From NCBI GenBank assembly GCA_009746045.1, contig RPFO01000080.1:3390251-3454250 (forward strand): a stretch of DNA of 64,000 nucleotides. Direction: 5' to 3'. Below are positions 21,019 through 32,045 of this stretch, in pieces. Within the stretch, counting starts at the first letter, position 1, and each line of letters starts with the position of its first letter. A program made the position numbers and the translations under genes. The notes below the pieces were generated by a model. The model made no database searches and was not told where the DNA came from. It worked only from the letters and a program-made list of their open reading frames with translations. The DNA comes from Mesostigma viride. Taxonomy: Eukaryota; Streptophyta; Mesostigmatophyceae; Mesostigmatales; Mesostigmataceae.

Positions 21019-22606
21019 TTAGGCTTGTTGTTGTTGTTGTTGTGTCTCACGCCGCACATGGGCAGCAGAGAATCTGTAGTGGCCGAGGGCCGGATATATT
21101 TAGTATCGGTGGTACTATCAAGGAGACAACCAGCAGTACTATGTTTAGGCTTAGGCCCAGTCTAGTACACGGAAAGTTGGGAAGCCGATAACCCAAAGAA
21201 TAAAGCTTGGTCAACGCGAGTCAGCGCATGGAATCCAGTAGAATCTGGCAGCGAGGAACGGATAACGCTCGGATTGTCTTTTTCATTTGTCTCGATAAAA
21301 CTCTCAAAAAAAAAAAATGCCTGATCAAGCAGTAATTCTGGGTTGCTGCCCAGGCATTTGACACCGATTTTCGTGAGTTTTCGTGTAGTTGGCTAGTTGC
21401 CCCCGTGTCCAGGATTTCAGAAATCGGACGTATCCAACGCAGGTCAACCTTCCTTTACGGGTTTGGTGTGCGTCGAAAAGACGATTCCAGGTATTAAGAA
21501 TCTCTGCTTACCGTATTTGACGGACGACTTCCCGATTCCTCCGCCGACCCTTGAATCTTCATGTCGGCTCTCAGGAACTTTCACTTTTGCCCCCCCCAAC
21601 TTTCCGTGCCTTGAGTACGTAGTAAGATTATGCCAGCCCGGGTCTATCTGCGAGGAGAGGTTGAAGGACGAACCGCACCATGTGCAAAGACAACAAGGGT
21701 AAATTATAAGAAGGGTAATCTAAAATTTCTGCGAGTGGATTGTGTCCTCACTTGATATCCAAACTTTGGCAATCCCTCTTCTTCTAATAACTCGATTTTA
21801 GTCACTCGTTGATGGGTTGATCGGTATGCGCGCAGGTAAGGAGGATGTGGAGCGGATCCTACACTTGGCAAATGTGGCGGTGGACTTCGGACCAGCGGCT
21901 CAACATGCTGACACTTCCGGAGGGAAGGCTAAGGGGGCGGAAGAGAGGCTAAGGGGGCGGGCAATGAGGGTGATGAGAAGCCCACGTTGGAAATGAGACT
22001 TATTAAGTGAGACAACTATGGACGGGGAAAAAGACTTTGGAGCACGAGAGGCCTTTTGGTCTGATGGGTGGACTTCTGCCGTTATGAAGGCAGGGAACAA
22101 GGATCCGGAGAATCCAATGTATGCAAAGTTAGAAGACGTGATGCTTTATGGGCAGATGTCTGGATACGACACCAATAGGAGGGTCGTCAGTCGCACTTAA
22201 TTTTTTGAGGGCCTTATCCGTAATTTCGCTTCCGCAATCTGCTCTTGCGTTTTCGACTTCCTCCTCTTGCTGTCCGTCAGCTCTGCCACCTTTATCACGT
22301 AGTCTAGCGGCATCCAGTACAACTGCCTCTTCAACTTCCCTCCGTCCTCCCCCACAGGAAAAAAGTTGAGGGGAAATGATGAGCGCTCCATGTGGTTGGC
22401 AGTGCTCGTCCTATTGTTTTAGATTCGAAGTTTAGGTTGTTGTCGAGTCTCTCCATGTGAAATATACCCTTAGATTGACATGTTTTACTAAATTTCAAGC
22501 CTCTCGATGTGGAATGTACGCTCAAATTGACATGAATTAAGCATTATGACACCAAATTAGCTCGAAAATACGCGATCGGACGCCAAATTCGCGCGAAAAA
22601 ACGCGA
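21019..22606. other. Element D right interior, no recognised gene
   Basis: Contains a short (TTG)n run at about 21027-21042 and an A-tract at 21308-21317. Frames at 21397-21702 and 22018-22200 show no domain I can recognise. The long host element would be expected to carry its transposase here or left of the palindrome, so decayed transposase cannot be excluded. Confidence 0.35.
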
Positions 22607-22679
22607 TCGGACGATTGAAACTAGCGTTTTTTTCTTGCAAAATGCGCAAAAAATGACCCCATTCCGCGTGGGACCACCC
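22607..22679 (-). repeat. Element D right terminal inverted repeat
   Basis: Reverse complement begins GGGTGGTCCCACGCGGAATG. Followed directly by GGCG, the duplicated target, and resumption of A2 gag. Confidence 0.9.
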
Positions 22680-22683
22680 GGCG

Positions 22684-23498
22684 GGCACGTAACCATCCAG
22701 GCGCTTGACTTAGCGCGCGCGTGAGACGCTGGGCCAACTGGTGGCCATCTGTTTAGGTGGAACCAGATTGTATAATCACTGGGTGGCGACAAGCTCGCTG
22801 GGGGAGGGGACCGACGCGTCACACATCATACGGGACGCGCAGACGCGCGAGGCCGATAGCCCATGGGATTCGGCCGAGGTGGTGGCTCAAACGTGTGAGC
22901 ACCTGGTCAACATTCTGATCCAAGAGGCGCGTGGTCACGCCGATCACTGGGTGATCACTACGCGTCCATGCCGGGCATTTGGTCGACCTTGGACACTCCG
23001 AGGTTGCAGAGCAGGCCAGGGGCGACTGGGCCGACGGTGACAGTCATCACCGGTCGGGACGTCTCCGACGAGGAGTTCCACGATCAGTTCGTGGACCGAC
23101 CAACGGGCATCATAGCCCGGTCGTCACAACAGATTGACGAGGGTGACGGCACAAACGAGGGATACTCGGCTCGGCGTAGAGCAGAGTTATTAAACATACC
23201 ATTTGAGCCGGAACACGATTTTGGTGAGATTGGTCGGGGGTCGCGGAACGACCGACGAGGTGGTGGTAGCCGGTGGGTCAGAAATCTTCAGTGGTATCGC
23301 CGTGGCAGTGCGGCCAGACTGCCGGTCAGCAGCAGACAGCAGCTGGGAGGCCAGGGGAAGCCTGGCAAGGGTGGGGCTGGGTCTGGGAAGAAGGGTGGAG
23401 CATGCTTTGTGTGTGGCAAGGAAGGTCACTGGCGTCGTGAGTGTCCTGACAGGAAGGCCAAGCCTGCTGGGGCGGGAGGCCAGTCTGGGCAGCAGTGA
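22684..23498 (+). pseudogene. gag: Family A gag, copy A2, C-terminal part with zinc knuckle
   Basis: Continues Gag after element D. Four extra bases at about 22708 (CGCG run) and two near 22968 shift the frame relative to A1. From 22968 the frame is open to a stop at 23496 and includes the CCHC knuckle CFVCGKEGHWRREC at about 23402-23443 and a tail GGQSGQQ. Here the knuckle is in frame with the Gly/Arg-rich segment, which fixes the true Gag C-terminus. Confidence 0.82.
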
Positions 23499-23528
23499 CT
23501 AGCTACATCATCCCCTGTAAATAGTCAA

Positions 23529-24840
23529 TCACCCCTTGGGGAAGGTGTGTTGGATGTACATAAGGATGGGGGTGTGCCCCTTGTGCAGCACCAAGGGTGT
23601 AAAGATGTTGTTCTTCCACTGGATTGCAATAACAATGCTGCAGCTGAATTCCCTATGCCTCATGCAGGTGCATGGTGGGTCTCCATGCAGCAGGTGCTGG
23701 CCTGGAGGGCCAAGGGACCTTGCTGGAAGGGCCTGGAGCGGTCCAGGGTGCAGGGCCTGGAATGGGGCGTCAGGATGGCCTGCAGGGAAGCCCTGGAACC
23801 TCAGGAGTGGATCATGTGTCCCCACACACGGTTCAGACGTCTCGCCAGGTCAGTACTGACAGAGTGCTGAGCTATGCTGAGGCTGGCCATAGATTGCATC
23901 ATATGTTTGGGCATTCTGGGCAGGCAGCAATGTTCGCTTGGAAGCTAGGTAGGGAGCCTTTGTGGGAGGCATGCCAGGCTGCTGCTGAGAACTGTGGTTG
24001 CAAGGAGAATGCTGTTCACCCACCTCAGTCCCATGCTAGGGAGCCTGCTAGGGAGCGTGGCGACATCCAGATGGATATCCAGCATATCAGGGGCTTGTAT
24101 ATATTGGTGGGGGTGGACAGGTTCAGCAGATACAGGCTGATAGACGTTCTGCCTGACCTATGCAGGAGCACCACTTGTTGTTGGGTATGAAGGCCCTGAT
24201 CCCAGGCTTTGGGGTGTGCAAGAGTGTGCATGGGCAGACATGCAGTTTGACTGTTTGCTCAAGCATCAGGACCAGCTGCCTTGTAAGCTGGTAGTAGTCC
24301 CCAGGGAGAGTCATGGGCAGCAAGGGGCTGTAGAGAGATCCATACGTGAAGTGAAGACAGTGGTGCTAGCAGCAGAGTCAGTGCCACTTGTGGCATCTGC
24401 CTTAGAGAGGGCAGCCTGGTGTATAAGGGGGTCAGAAGAGCAGCTGAACCACAGGGTTAACTATTACTTTGATGGTGTGGCTGTCTCTCCCCTGGCCCTG
24501 CAGTATAGCTTATTGCCTGAAAACGTGGTGCAGGCCAGTCTTAATTAGGAAGGCAGATAGGCTATTTGCCCACCAGCTGAGACGTAAGGACAAGAACTGG
24601 AATGTGCTGAGGCCTCAGGTGGGGCTGAAGGTCAGGATGTGGAAGGAACCATCTATTCCAGGCAAGCGGGGGAAGTGGCAGGATGGGGTTGTCACTCGTG
24701 TGGAAGAAGCTAACAGATCTTGCCTGGTGGCTTTGGAAAAGGATCCAAGGCACGTGTACAGGTTGTCCTGGGCTCATGTCAAGGAAAGAAGGCCACATGC
24801 AATCTGGCCTGCAGACGTCGGGCCAGGCCCTCCCAGCTAG
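23529..24840 (+). pseudogene. Family A integrase, copy A2
   Basis: Same architecture as in A1: a His/Cys N-terminal segment (HHMFGHSGQ ... CQAAAENCGC), the core starting MDIQHIRGLY, the HGQQGAVERSIREVK motif with the catalytic Glu, and the C-terminal RMWKEPSIPGKRGKWQDG segment ending near 24840. Frames change near 23870, 24155, 24230 and 24545, at positions where A2 has short filler-like indels relative to A1. No protease lies between Gag and integrase. Confidence 0.8.
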
Positions 24841-25075
24841 CTGGGTTGAGGAGCCAGGCCAGAGCCAGGCAGCAGCAGCTAACAATCCTCTGGTGGTGGA
24901 TGATGGTCTGTCCCTGCTGGAAGATGACAAGCAGGAGGAGGCTGCTGAAGCAACTGTCACAAGGCCAGAGGGGACGGGGCAGCCACCTAAGGCCCGGGGG
25001 CCTCTCATGGCGGACGTCATCCGAGCACTCATGCGCAGCAAACATGATCCCAAGGTATCCAAGCTCACGGGGTGG

Positions 25076-25518
25076 AGTTAGCCTCTAGTCGTGGACATAG
25101 GCTAAGTACCAGATAGCAATGTGCTATCTGGGGTTTCGCACGTGTAGGCTCGGTCAGAAGTCCCGGCTATATGTGATTCGGCAGGCTAGACTATTTGATA
25201 GCCGAGTCCTGGTGACGGACGCCAGTACCCAAGTAGGATTGGCGGTACGGCGTCGCCAGTACCCACTCGGGACTGACATTGAGGTGTCGGACGTTGGACT
25301 AAGGTCCTGAGAGTCTAGCAGTGGCGTCGCGCCACTCAGGCTGCACCACAGAGCCCAACGGCCACTGTCGGCTGCTCCAGACGTGGCGGCCAGGCAGAGC
25401 GTTGCTTGTCGACAATGCTAAATGCCCTTGTGCACGTTGGGTGCGGGGCTTGTGATTTATTGTAATAAACACATGCGTTAGGCCATTGAGCATTGAGAGG
25501 TCCACTCGTTTATTAACT
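25076..25518 (+). repeat. Element B 5' LTR
   Basis: 443 bp. Starts AGTTAGCCTCTAG and ends TTTATTAACT, so the terminal inverted repeat is AGTTA/TAACT rather than the usual TG/CA. An AATAAA polyadenylation-type hexamer is at 25464-25469. It differs from the 3' LTR by one indel (a T-run at about 25460) and one substitution (GCTTGTCG versus GCTGGTCG). Confidence 0.93.
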
Positions 25519-25549
25519 TGAATTAAAGTCGTTTACCATAGACAAAATC

Positions 25550-28500
25550 ATGGGAGATCCTATTATGCCAGGCCTGAAATTCAAAAAGAAGCGGATAGAT
25601 GATGCTGGCTGGCAGACGGTGCCAACAGTAGAGGAGAAGGCTGCGGCCAAGAAAATTAAAAAAGCAAGAAGGGCGCAGGCGGAGCAGGAACAGCTAGTGG
25701 CTAGGCAGCTAGCGACAGCGATGGCTCAGCAAAGCGTCAAGGCAGCCGCCCAAGAGCGGCAGCTGGCAGCCCTGCAAAAACAGGTAACCTCCTTGGCCGA
25801 ACAGGCCGAAAAATCTGTTTTTTCTAGCCCAGCTAGCTCGCAAAAATCCGTAAGCAGTATGCGGTCCCCCAGCCCTCAGGCAAGCCCCGCTGACCTCCCC
25901 GCTAAGGCACCGTCCCAACCTCCTCAGGAGGAGGGCGGAATAGCCAAAAGCGGTGGAGAACAAGCGGGGGTGCCGATCGTCCCCTCATCCGCTCAGAAAG
26001 CGGGGGGGTACGAGAGGAAGCTGAAGAGGGACGCATACATGTTCAAAATGCGGACCAAGAAGGTCCCAGGACCCGTCATCGGCAGCATTCAGCTGTCTGA
26101 TGACGAGGTCACCCTCTCCCCAGGGGTTTCTGATGGGGAGATTGAGATGAATCCACTCAATCAGGCGGTCGAACAGGCCGCCGCCCAGTTTGTAGAGGCA
26201 CGCCGTCTTGCACAGCAAGAGCGGGACCGCAAAAAGACAGCGGCCCGCAACATGACTGCTGAAAAGCAGCTGGCTGCCATGCAAGCTGGAGAGGTGCTCC
26301 ATGAGCGCCTCTTCAATGAGCTGGTTGTTGCACAGGGGGACGAGGGGGTCACGCTAACAGCGGACCAACTCAATTCCCTCCTGTTGCAGCTGACCAAGCT
26401 GCAGGAGAAGATGCAGGCAACAGAAACGCCTGCACTCCCTGCACATACCCTCCCCACCCCTGGCACTGATTTGAGCCAAAGGGTGGTTGGAGGGGCCGTG
26501 TCACCAAGGGTGCTGCAGGGCAAGAGCCAGGGCACTGTCCCCAGCTCCCCCAGCAAACCCCCAAGTGACCCGGATGCCCAGGAGCTCCACCGCCGCAAGG
26601 TGGTGGAGAATAAACTCCTAGAGGCCATGATAGCCCGTGAGGGCGGCCTGGCAGCCCAAGCAGCAGCGCTGCAGCAGCTTGGCCAGGCCAAGGGTTTTCC
26701 TACCAGCAGTGGAGTAAGGCAAGGGGAACAAGACCCTGCGCCTGCAGCTGGAACACCACCAGCCACTGCACTAGCACAGCAAGCTGGAACACAACCACCT
26801 TCTGCGGAGGCCCAGCAGACTGCACCCACACCAGGGCAGTCAGATAAGAGCAAGGCGGTGGCAAAAGGGACCCCAGTGGACCCAACCCCACCCACCCTTA
26901 AGGGGGACGTCCAAGAGCTGCTTGCCATACTCACGGCACAGCTCAAGACCATGGCCACCAACCCCATGGACGACCTGTCGCGCACCCAGCTGGATGGCCT
27001 CCTGGCCAGTATCTCCCAGCTGGAAAGGGGCAGGGCGAACATGGAGGAGGCTGATCTTCAACAAGCAGTCAAGACTTTCTTGGCTGAAAAGAAGGACCCG
27101 GTCAAAGGTACGTTTAACCCAAAACAAAAAGAATCTAAAATAGAAATCCCTGGCTTACCTGAGGGTTACACCCAGGAACAGGCCAAGGAATTTTTGTTTA
27201 GCCTGAACTACTGTTTTGAGTCTCTGAATGTCCAGAACTGGTTCAGTGCCTTGCGTGCATCCACCACCATCCATAGGTCAGCCCCAGCCATTAAAACCTT
27301 GGTCCAGATTTACCAAGAAAAGGCTGGGACACCTAACCTAGCAATTGCATTGTGGCCAGCCTTCATGGATGAGCTTAAGCACTTGCTGGTGGATAGGACA
27401 CAGTTTGAATCCATCCGTGGTTTCAACTGGCTTAATGCTTACCAGGTCAACAAGCAAGACTATGCCACTGATTGCAAGAATTATAGGTTGGCTGTAGAAA
27501 AGGACCCTGATCTCAGGGGTCTGCCTGCTAGCTACCTGCTGTATTCATGGTTGTCAAATGCTAACCTGGACAAAGCTGTGTACGCCACTGTGGTTGCAGG
27601 TCTCAAACCTCTGTGGAACGATTTCCGGGCGGGGATGAACCATATCCAAGACTGCCTGACTCCCCTGGCTATAGGTGCTCCGTCTGCAACCCCAACCCCC
27701 AAGGTCCAACAGACCCAAGGGAAGGGGCAAGGAAAAAAGCGCCAGCTAGGGGGGCAGCAGGGCGGCCAGTCCAAGAAGGCCAAGGGCAACCAGCCCCAAG
27801 GCCAGCCGGGACAGCCTGCTCAGCTCAAGCCAAACCAGTGGAGGCGGCCCACCCCCCCCACACCTGCCCCACCCACCCCTGCACCCACTGCTCAGCCCCC
27901 CCATGCAGGTCCCAAGAACAAGTGCACCCGGTGTGGCACCAAGGGACACCAGCGGGCGGACTGCAAGTGGAACCCCGCAGTAGGCGACGTGGACCTCTGC
28001 TTCGGTTGCAAGCACCCCCGCCATCTGCCCCCCGGCACGTGGTGCGACCGGCAGGACAAGGCTCCAAAAGGATGTACGTCCTCACAGCACGCCTATGTGG
28101 ATTTATATGATCTCATTATCATTGGGGATAAAGACAAGGGACTGCTAGATTTTGAGGCAGCTCAGAAAATCTCCTCCACGTATAATGTGATACTGCCCTA
28201 CCTCAAAGCTCTTACCCCAGCTGCTGTTGACACAGTAGACTTAAGGGAACTAGCAACCCAGCTCCACATAGCCATGGGTCATGAGGTGGTGGCAGAAAAG
28301 ATTGCCAGAAGAGCAGGAGGTTCACGACTCAGGAATGCTGTCAGGTTGGCTAGAAAACACTGCCAGCAATGTCAGTTCCATGGCCCAAAACCTCCCAAAT
28401 GGCATGTCGCAACACCACCCACCCAAAGGGGAATAATTGTGGGTGATGTCGTGCATATCGATGGTGAACAATATCTGATCCTAAAAGACACATGGTCCAG

Positions 28501-28621
28501 ATTCACTGTCATGGAACCCCTACCTGGAATGGCTAAAGAGCAACTGCGTGCAGCACTTGTGATAGCATTGCCCAGATTCTACCCAGTTGACACTATACTG
28601 CTTGATCAACAGTTTAGCTGA
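25550..28621 (+). CDS. gag-int: Element B Gag-integrase polyprotein (1,023 aa)
   Basis: ATG at 25550 is 32 bp after the 5' LTR. Residues about 25-90 are Lys/Ala/Gln-rich and probably coiled coil. Residues about 200-550 are helical and Gln/Pro-rich, then a capsid-like segment follows. A CCHC zinc knuckle starts at C792 (CTRCGTKGHQRADC), with a second Cys/His cluster at about 820-840. An HHCC integrase finger follows (H906, H911, C938, C941) and a core with Asp near 971 (VVHIDGEQY) and D1019 (LLDQQF). Translation stops at 28619; the catalytic Glu is in the next frame. There is no stop and no protease between Gag and integrase. Confidence 0.88.
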   Translation: MGDPIMPGLKFKKKRIDDAGWQTVPTVEEKAAAKKIKKARRAQAEQEQLVARQLATAMAQQSVKAAAQERQLAALQKQVTSLAEQAEKSVFSSPASSQKSVSSMRSPSPQASPADLPAKAPSQPPQEEGGIAKSGGEQAGVPIVPSSAQKAGGYERKLKRDAYMFKMRTKKVPGPVIGSIQLSDDEVTLSPGVSDGEIEMNPLNQAVEQAAAQFVEARRLAQQERDRKKTAARNMTAEKQLAAMQAGEVLHERLFNELVVAQGDEGVTLTADQLNSLLLQLTKLQEKMQATETPALPAHTLPTPGTDLSQRVVGGAVSPRVLQGKSQGTVPSSPSKPPSDPDAQELHRRKVVENKLLEAMIAREGGLAAQAAALQQLGQAKGFPTSSGVRQGEQDPAPAAGTPPATALAQQAGTQPPSAEAQQTAPTPGQSDKSKAVAKGTPVDPTPPTLKGDVQELLAILTAQLKTMATNPMDDLSRTQLDGLLASISQLERGRANMEEADLQQAVKTFLAEKKDPVKGTFNPKQKESKIEIPGLPEGYTQEQAKEFLFSLNYCFESLNVQNWFSALRASTTIHRSAPAIKTLVQIYQEKAGTPNLAIALWPAFMDELKHLLVDRTQFESIRGFNWLNAYQVNKQDYATDCKNYRLAVEKDPDLRGLPASYLLYSWLSNANLDKAVYATVVAGLKPLWNDFRAGMNHIQDCLTPLAIGAPSATPTPKVQQTQGKGQGKKRQLGGQQGGQSKKAKGNQPQGQPGQPAQLKPNQWRRPTPPTPAPPTPAPTAQPPHAGPKNKCTRCGTKGHQRADCKWNPAVGDVDLCFGCKHPRHLPPGTWCDRQDKAPKGCTSSQHAYVDLYDLIIIGDKDKGLLDFEAAQKISSTYNVILPYLKALTPAAVDTVDLRELATQLHIAMGHEVVAEKIARRAGGSRLRNAVRLARKHCQQCQFHGPKPPKWHVATPPTQRGIIVGDVVHIDGEQYLILKDTWSRFTVMEPLPGMAKEQLRAALVIALPRFYPVDTILLDQQFS

Positions 28622-30469
28622 GTGTGAAGGATGGGATGCTAATATTGAGATTGCTGGATTGCAAGATCATGAAGGGCAGGGTGTCATTGAAAGAACCATC
28701 AGGTCAGTCAAAACTTTAGTGGCGAAATCCACTGACCTGAAAGCCACATCTGGAAGCTATGCTGACAGAGCACTGTGGTGCAGTGAAATCTGTGCTACAC
28801 TTAACCTTAGACCTGTGTTGCATGCACCATGGGGGGAAATCCTTCCCATTGGCTTACAGGCAGGTGTGTACCCTCCAGAGGTATTAGCTCTGTATAACAC
28901 AGTAAGGGCTAAAGTGGCTGATAAGCTAGCTGAAAAGGACATAACACACCCCAGAACAGTATTCCAACTGGGTGAACAAGTCCTATATTTCAAAGAAACC
29001 AAACATGGCAAGACAGGCATGTGGTATGGTCCGTGCACTGTTCTAAGAATGACCAAAAAAGGAAAAAATATGGATATTCGAAGTTTGGAAACAGGGAGAA
29101 AACACAGGGTGAGCAGTCATAGAGTTAAGAAGTATTTCCCTCCTTTGGCAGACGTGCCAGGGGAAGAGTCCTTGAACATGGATTCCCTCCTTAACTCTGG
29201 TGAGCAAGCAGAACCACCCAGCATTCCAACACCAGGAGCTGATGATGGCACTACCACACCCTCTGTCATTCCTCCACCCCTCAGTGAGGTACGTGTCACC
29301 CCACAACCTGGTGTAAGTCCCTCTGGGCAGAGTTCAACCAGGCATGAGGTACCAGAGCAAAACAAAGGCAATCCAGCTGAGTTCAAATCCAAGCTAGAAA
29401 AAGCCCTGGCAGCTCTGCATAAGGCTCACAAGAGCAAGGCTAAACAAGCCTCAGGTTTGGCCAAGGTCTCTGCTGTGTGCTCCGATTATAGCCAGGAATC
29501 CTGCATCCTAGCTGTGGACACTCAGGCACAGGTCAGTGTGATCAGTGCACAAGCCATTCCTGGTCTGCAACTTGCACCCTCACCATGGACACAGGTGCAA
29601 GATTTTTCAGGCAAAACAACCTTAGATGTGTTGGGTCAAGTAATGATCCCCATACTTGGCATCCAGACACCTTTCCAGGTAGTGGAAGGGTACATGGGCA
29701 ATGCTTTGTTGGGAGAACCCTTTATCTCTTACCCAGGTGTCACCATCACTGCTAGCCAGCTGCGTGTGACTGGGGTAGGAGCCATTCCCTTGGATCACTA
29801 CAAGATTCCATTGTCCCAACTGGTTCATGGATTAGATGCCTATATCAAGGCCATTAACATCAAATATGGGCCAGGTGAAATCCCTGACCTAGAGAAAAAG
29901 GTGCACAATCAAAGGCCACACCCGCAGTCCTTTGGGGTTGGAAAGTGGGACTTAGCCATGCACTCTCCTCACAACTATGATGCTCTAATCCAACAATGCA
30001 AAACACAAAAAGGGTTTCAAAAATGGATCCAAGCCATTAGGCACCAAGCCCGCGAAGAGTGGGTGCTGCCAAACCCTAAGCATCCTGACTATAAGCCACC
30101 TGTCACTCCTGTCTGGGAAATTCCAGAAGGTGCCAAAAAGTTGAGACTCAAGTTTGTGCTAAAACACAAGGCACAGCCAGTAGGCTCACCTATATATCAT
30201 GCTAGGCCATGTGTGACAGAATTAAAAGGCATGTCAAAACTGTCCAAGGGTGAACTCTACACTCCTGGGCTGCAGCAAACATCCCTCAGGATACTGCTCT
30301 CTGTCTTCCTCCACCATCTCAATGCTGGCCAAGATTATGCCTGCAAAGCTACTGATATCAAAAGGGCTTTCCTTAGAGGGGACCCTGATAAAGCGCAAGA
30401 TGTGTGGAAGGGTCAGGTCTATGTGGTTCCCACCCCTGCTGCATGGGCACATGATATTGATGAGCCATA
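28622..30469 (+). CDS. pol: Element B second ORF, part 1: integrase end, protease, RT start
   Basis: A +1 frame relative to the first ORF. It begins inside integrase with HEGQGVIERTIRSVK (catalytic Glu), then the integrase C-terminal domain (GEQVLYFKETKHGKTGMWYG) to about 29160 and a Ser/Pro-rich linker. A retropepsin-like domain lies at about 29500-29810 (AVDTQAQVSVIS, DFSGK, IPILG, VVEGYMGNALLGEPF). RT fingers start at about 30130 (LRLKFVLKHK), with ATDIKRAFLRGD as motif A. The CACTA element interrupts it after Pro codon 30465-30467. Translation probably needs frameshifting, or the frame change is a mutation. Confidence 0.88.
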
Positions 30470-30484
30470 CACTAGGAAGTCGGA

Positions 30485-30875
30485 AAAAATTCGTCCTGAG
30501 ATCTCTTGAGATTCTCCTGAGTTTTTTTTTGACAAATCTTGAGAAATCCTGAGAAATCCTGAGATGTCCTGAGAATATCTTGAGATTGTCCTGAGATTAA
30601 TCCTGAGTTTTCCTGAGATTGTCCTGAGATAATCCTGATATTTCGTCTTCACAAAATCTGGTAAGTGCACACCTCGGGTCCTGAGATTCTGGTGAAAAAC
30701 TCAGGTCTTGAGATTTTGACTTTGTAGTGAAAATCTCAGGACAAAATCTCAGGACAATCTCAGGACAAAATCTCAGGACAATCTCAGGACAAAAAAAACG
30801 AGTAGAATCTCAAGAAAATCTCAGGACAAAAAAACGAGTAGAATCTCAAGAAAATCAAGAACATGCACAGGCGAA
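30485..30875. repeat. CACTA-2 left subterminal repeats
   Basis: Many short copies of TCCTGAGA in both orientations (for example TCTCAGGACAAAATCTCAGG), spaced 10-20 bp. A similar block at 35255-35535 lies inside the other end. They are probably transposase-binding sites by analogy with En/Spm subterminal repeats. Confidence 0.88.
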
Positions 30876-31435
30876 TTCTCCAGCCATTCTGGGACAAAAA
30901 AATGGTGTTATCAGGGACCGTCAGAAATACGACAATACAAGATGATTACAACAGGGGCATGACTCACAATCAGTGCATTTATTACATTGATAAATATTAT
31001 TTAAAAAATCTTTTATTCATAGGCAAAAAATAAATCACAACAAAAAGAGGATTGTTTCTTCATCGTTTGGCAGATCTTGTAGATCATTTGGTTCTTCATA
31101 TACTCTGCCAAACTGTGCTTCGTTGCACATTTACCTGCACGCATAAACCAGGAAGGGGGAAAAAAGGCATTAAACAGGACCATGATTAGAAACGCTGGGC
31201 TGCAGCATGTGCACATGTACACCTAACCAGACCAAAGGCATAGCAAACAACATCATGCTCGGCATAAAAAAAGATACTTCTGACTGGTACAAAACATTGA
31301 AAGGGTGACCCAAGTGAAAGCCTAGCACCGCCATTATTGAGATGTGCAAGACCAAGAAACCACGACATTGCATATGACCGATGCATTGAAAAAGGGAAAA
31401 CACGTTTATTAACTGTGAAGCTCCAGGGTAACTAG
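30876..31435. other. CACTA-2 interior, no gene seen
   Basis: AT-rich sequence without an open frame I can interpret. Begins where the subterminal repeats end and runs to the AAGGAAGCAAGGG minisatellite. Confidence 0.4.
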
Positions 31436-32045
31436 ACTAAATTTCTTCAGGGCAAGGGACTAATTGAATTCAGCAAGCAAGCGTACATGCGCGCAAGGAC
31501 GAGAGTGGCTAAATAAGGAAGCAAGGGCCTAACAAAGGAAGCAAGGGACTGATTAGATTCAGCAAGCAAGCAATTGCAAGCATGCAAGGAAGAGGGGCTA
31601 ACAAAGGAAGCAAGGGCCTAACAAAGGAATCAGGGGACTGATTCCATTCAGCAAGTGGTCAAGCATGCAGGGAAGGAACGGCCTAACCAAGTAGGCAAGG
31701 TCATATCAAAGGAAGCAAGGCATTAATTAAATTCAGCAAGCATGCGAGGAAGAGTGGCTTACAAAGGAAGCATGGGACTAAGAAAGGAAGCAAGGGACTA
31801 ATTACATTCAGGAAGCACGCATGCAAGGAAGCAAGGGAATAAAGCAAGGAACTAATCAAATTCAGCAAGCGGCTAAACAACCAAGCAAGGGCCTAATCAA
31901 GGAAGAAAGCAACCACGCAAAGAAGCAAGCAAGCACGCAAAGACGGAAACAAGCATGCAAGGAAGCAAGGGGTTTATCGAACTCAGCAAGCAAGCATGCA
32001 AGGAAGCAAGGAGCAAGTGAGGGACCAAGGGACTAATCAACTTTA
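31436..32045 (+). repeat. Degenerate AAGGAAGCAAGG minisatellite in CACTA-2
   Basis: Irregular units built from AAGGAAGCAAGGGACTAAT, ATTCAGCAAGCAAGC and CATGCAAGGAAG blocks, with no fixed period. Purine-rich on the plus strand. Confidence 0.8.

Larger units (their letters stand above)
11197..22679. mobile_element. Large TIR DNA element D (11,483 bp), superfamily unassigned
   Basis: Ends are inverted copies of GGGTGGTCCCACGCGGAATG, extending with indels for about 64 bp on the left and 73 bp on the right. The element interrupts A2 gag; comparison with A1 gives a 4-bp target duplication GGCG (11193-11196 and 22680-22683). Inside are a 5'-truncated LINE, a giant foldback palindrome and a LINE relic. 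I see no transposase that can be named. GGG-starting termini occur in more than one superfamily, so none is assigned. Confidence 0.87.
22680..25075 (+). mobile_element. Copia-like family A, copy A2, segment 2 (rest of gag, integrase)
   Basis: Continues A2 from 11196 after element D, matching A1 from about 6760 to 9120. It ends with GGTGG at 25071-25075, the target duplicated by insertion of element B. A2 then resumes at 37473. Confidence 0.9.

Noticed and set aside
25119-25310. 63-codon frame in the LTR (also at 37072-37263)
   Set aside because: Duplicated because it is in both LTRs; no domain and no reason to think it is translated.
26161-27042. 293-codon minus-strand frame inside element B gag
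   Set aside because: Antisense shadow of the 1,023-codon Gag-integrase ORF, with low-complexity Ser/Ala composition.
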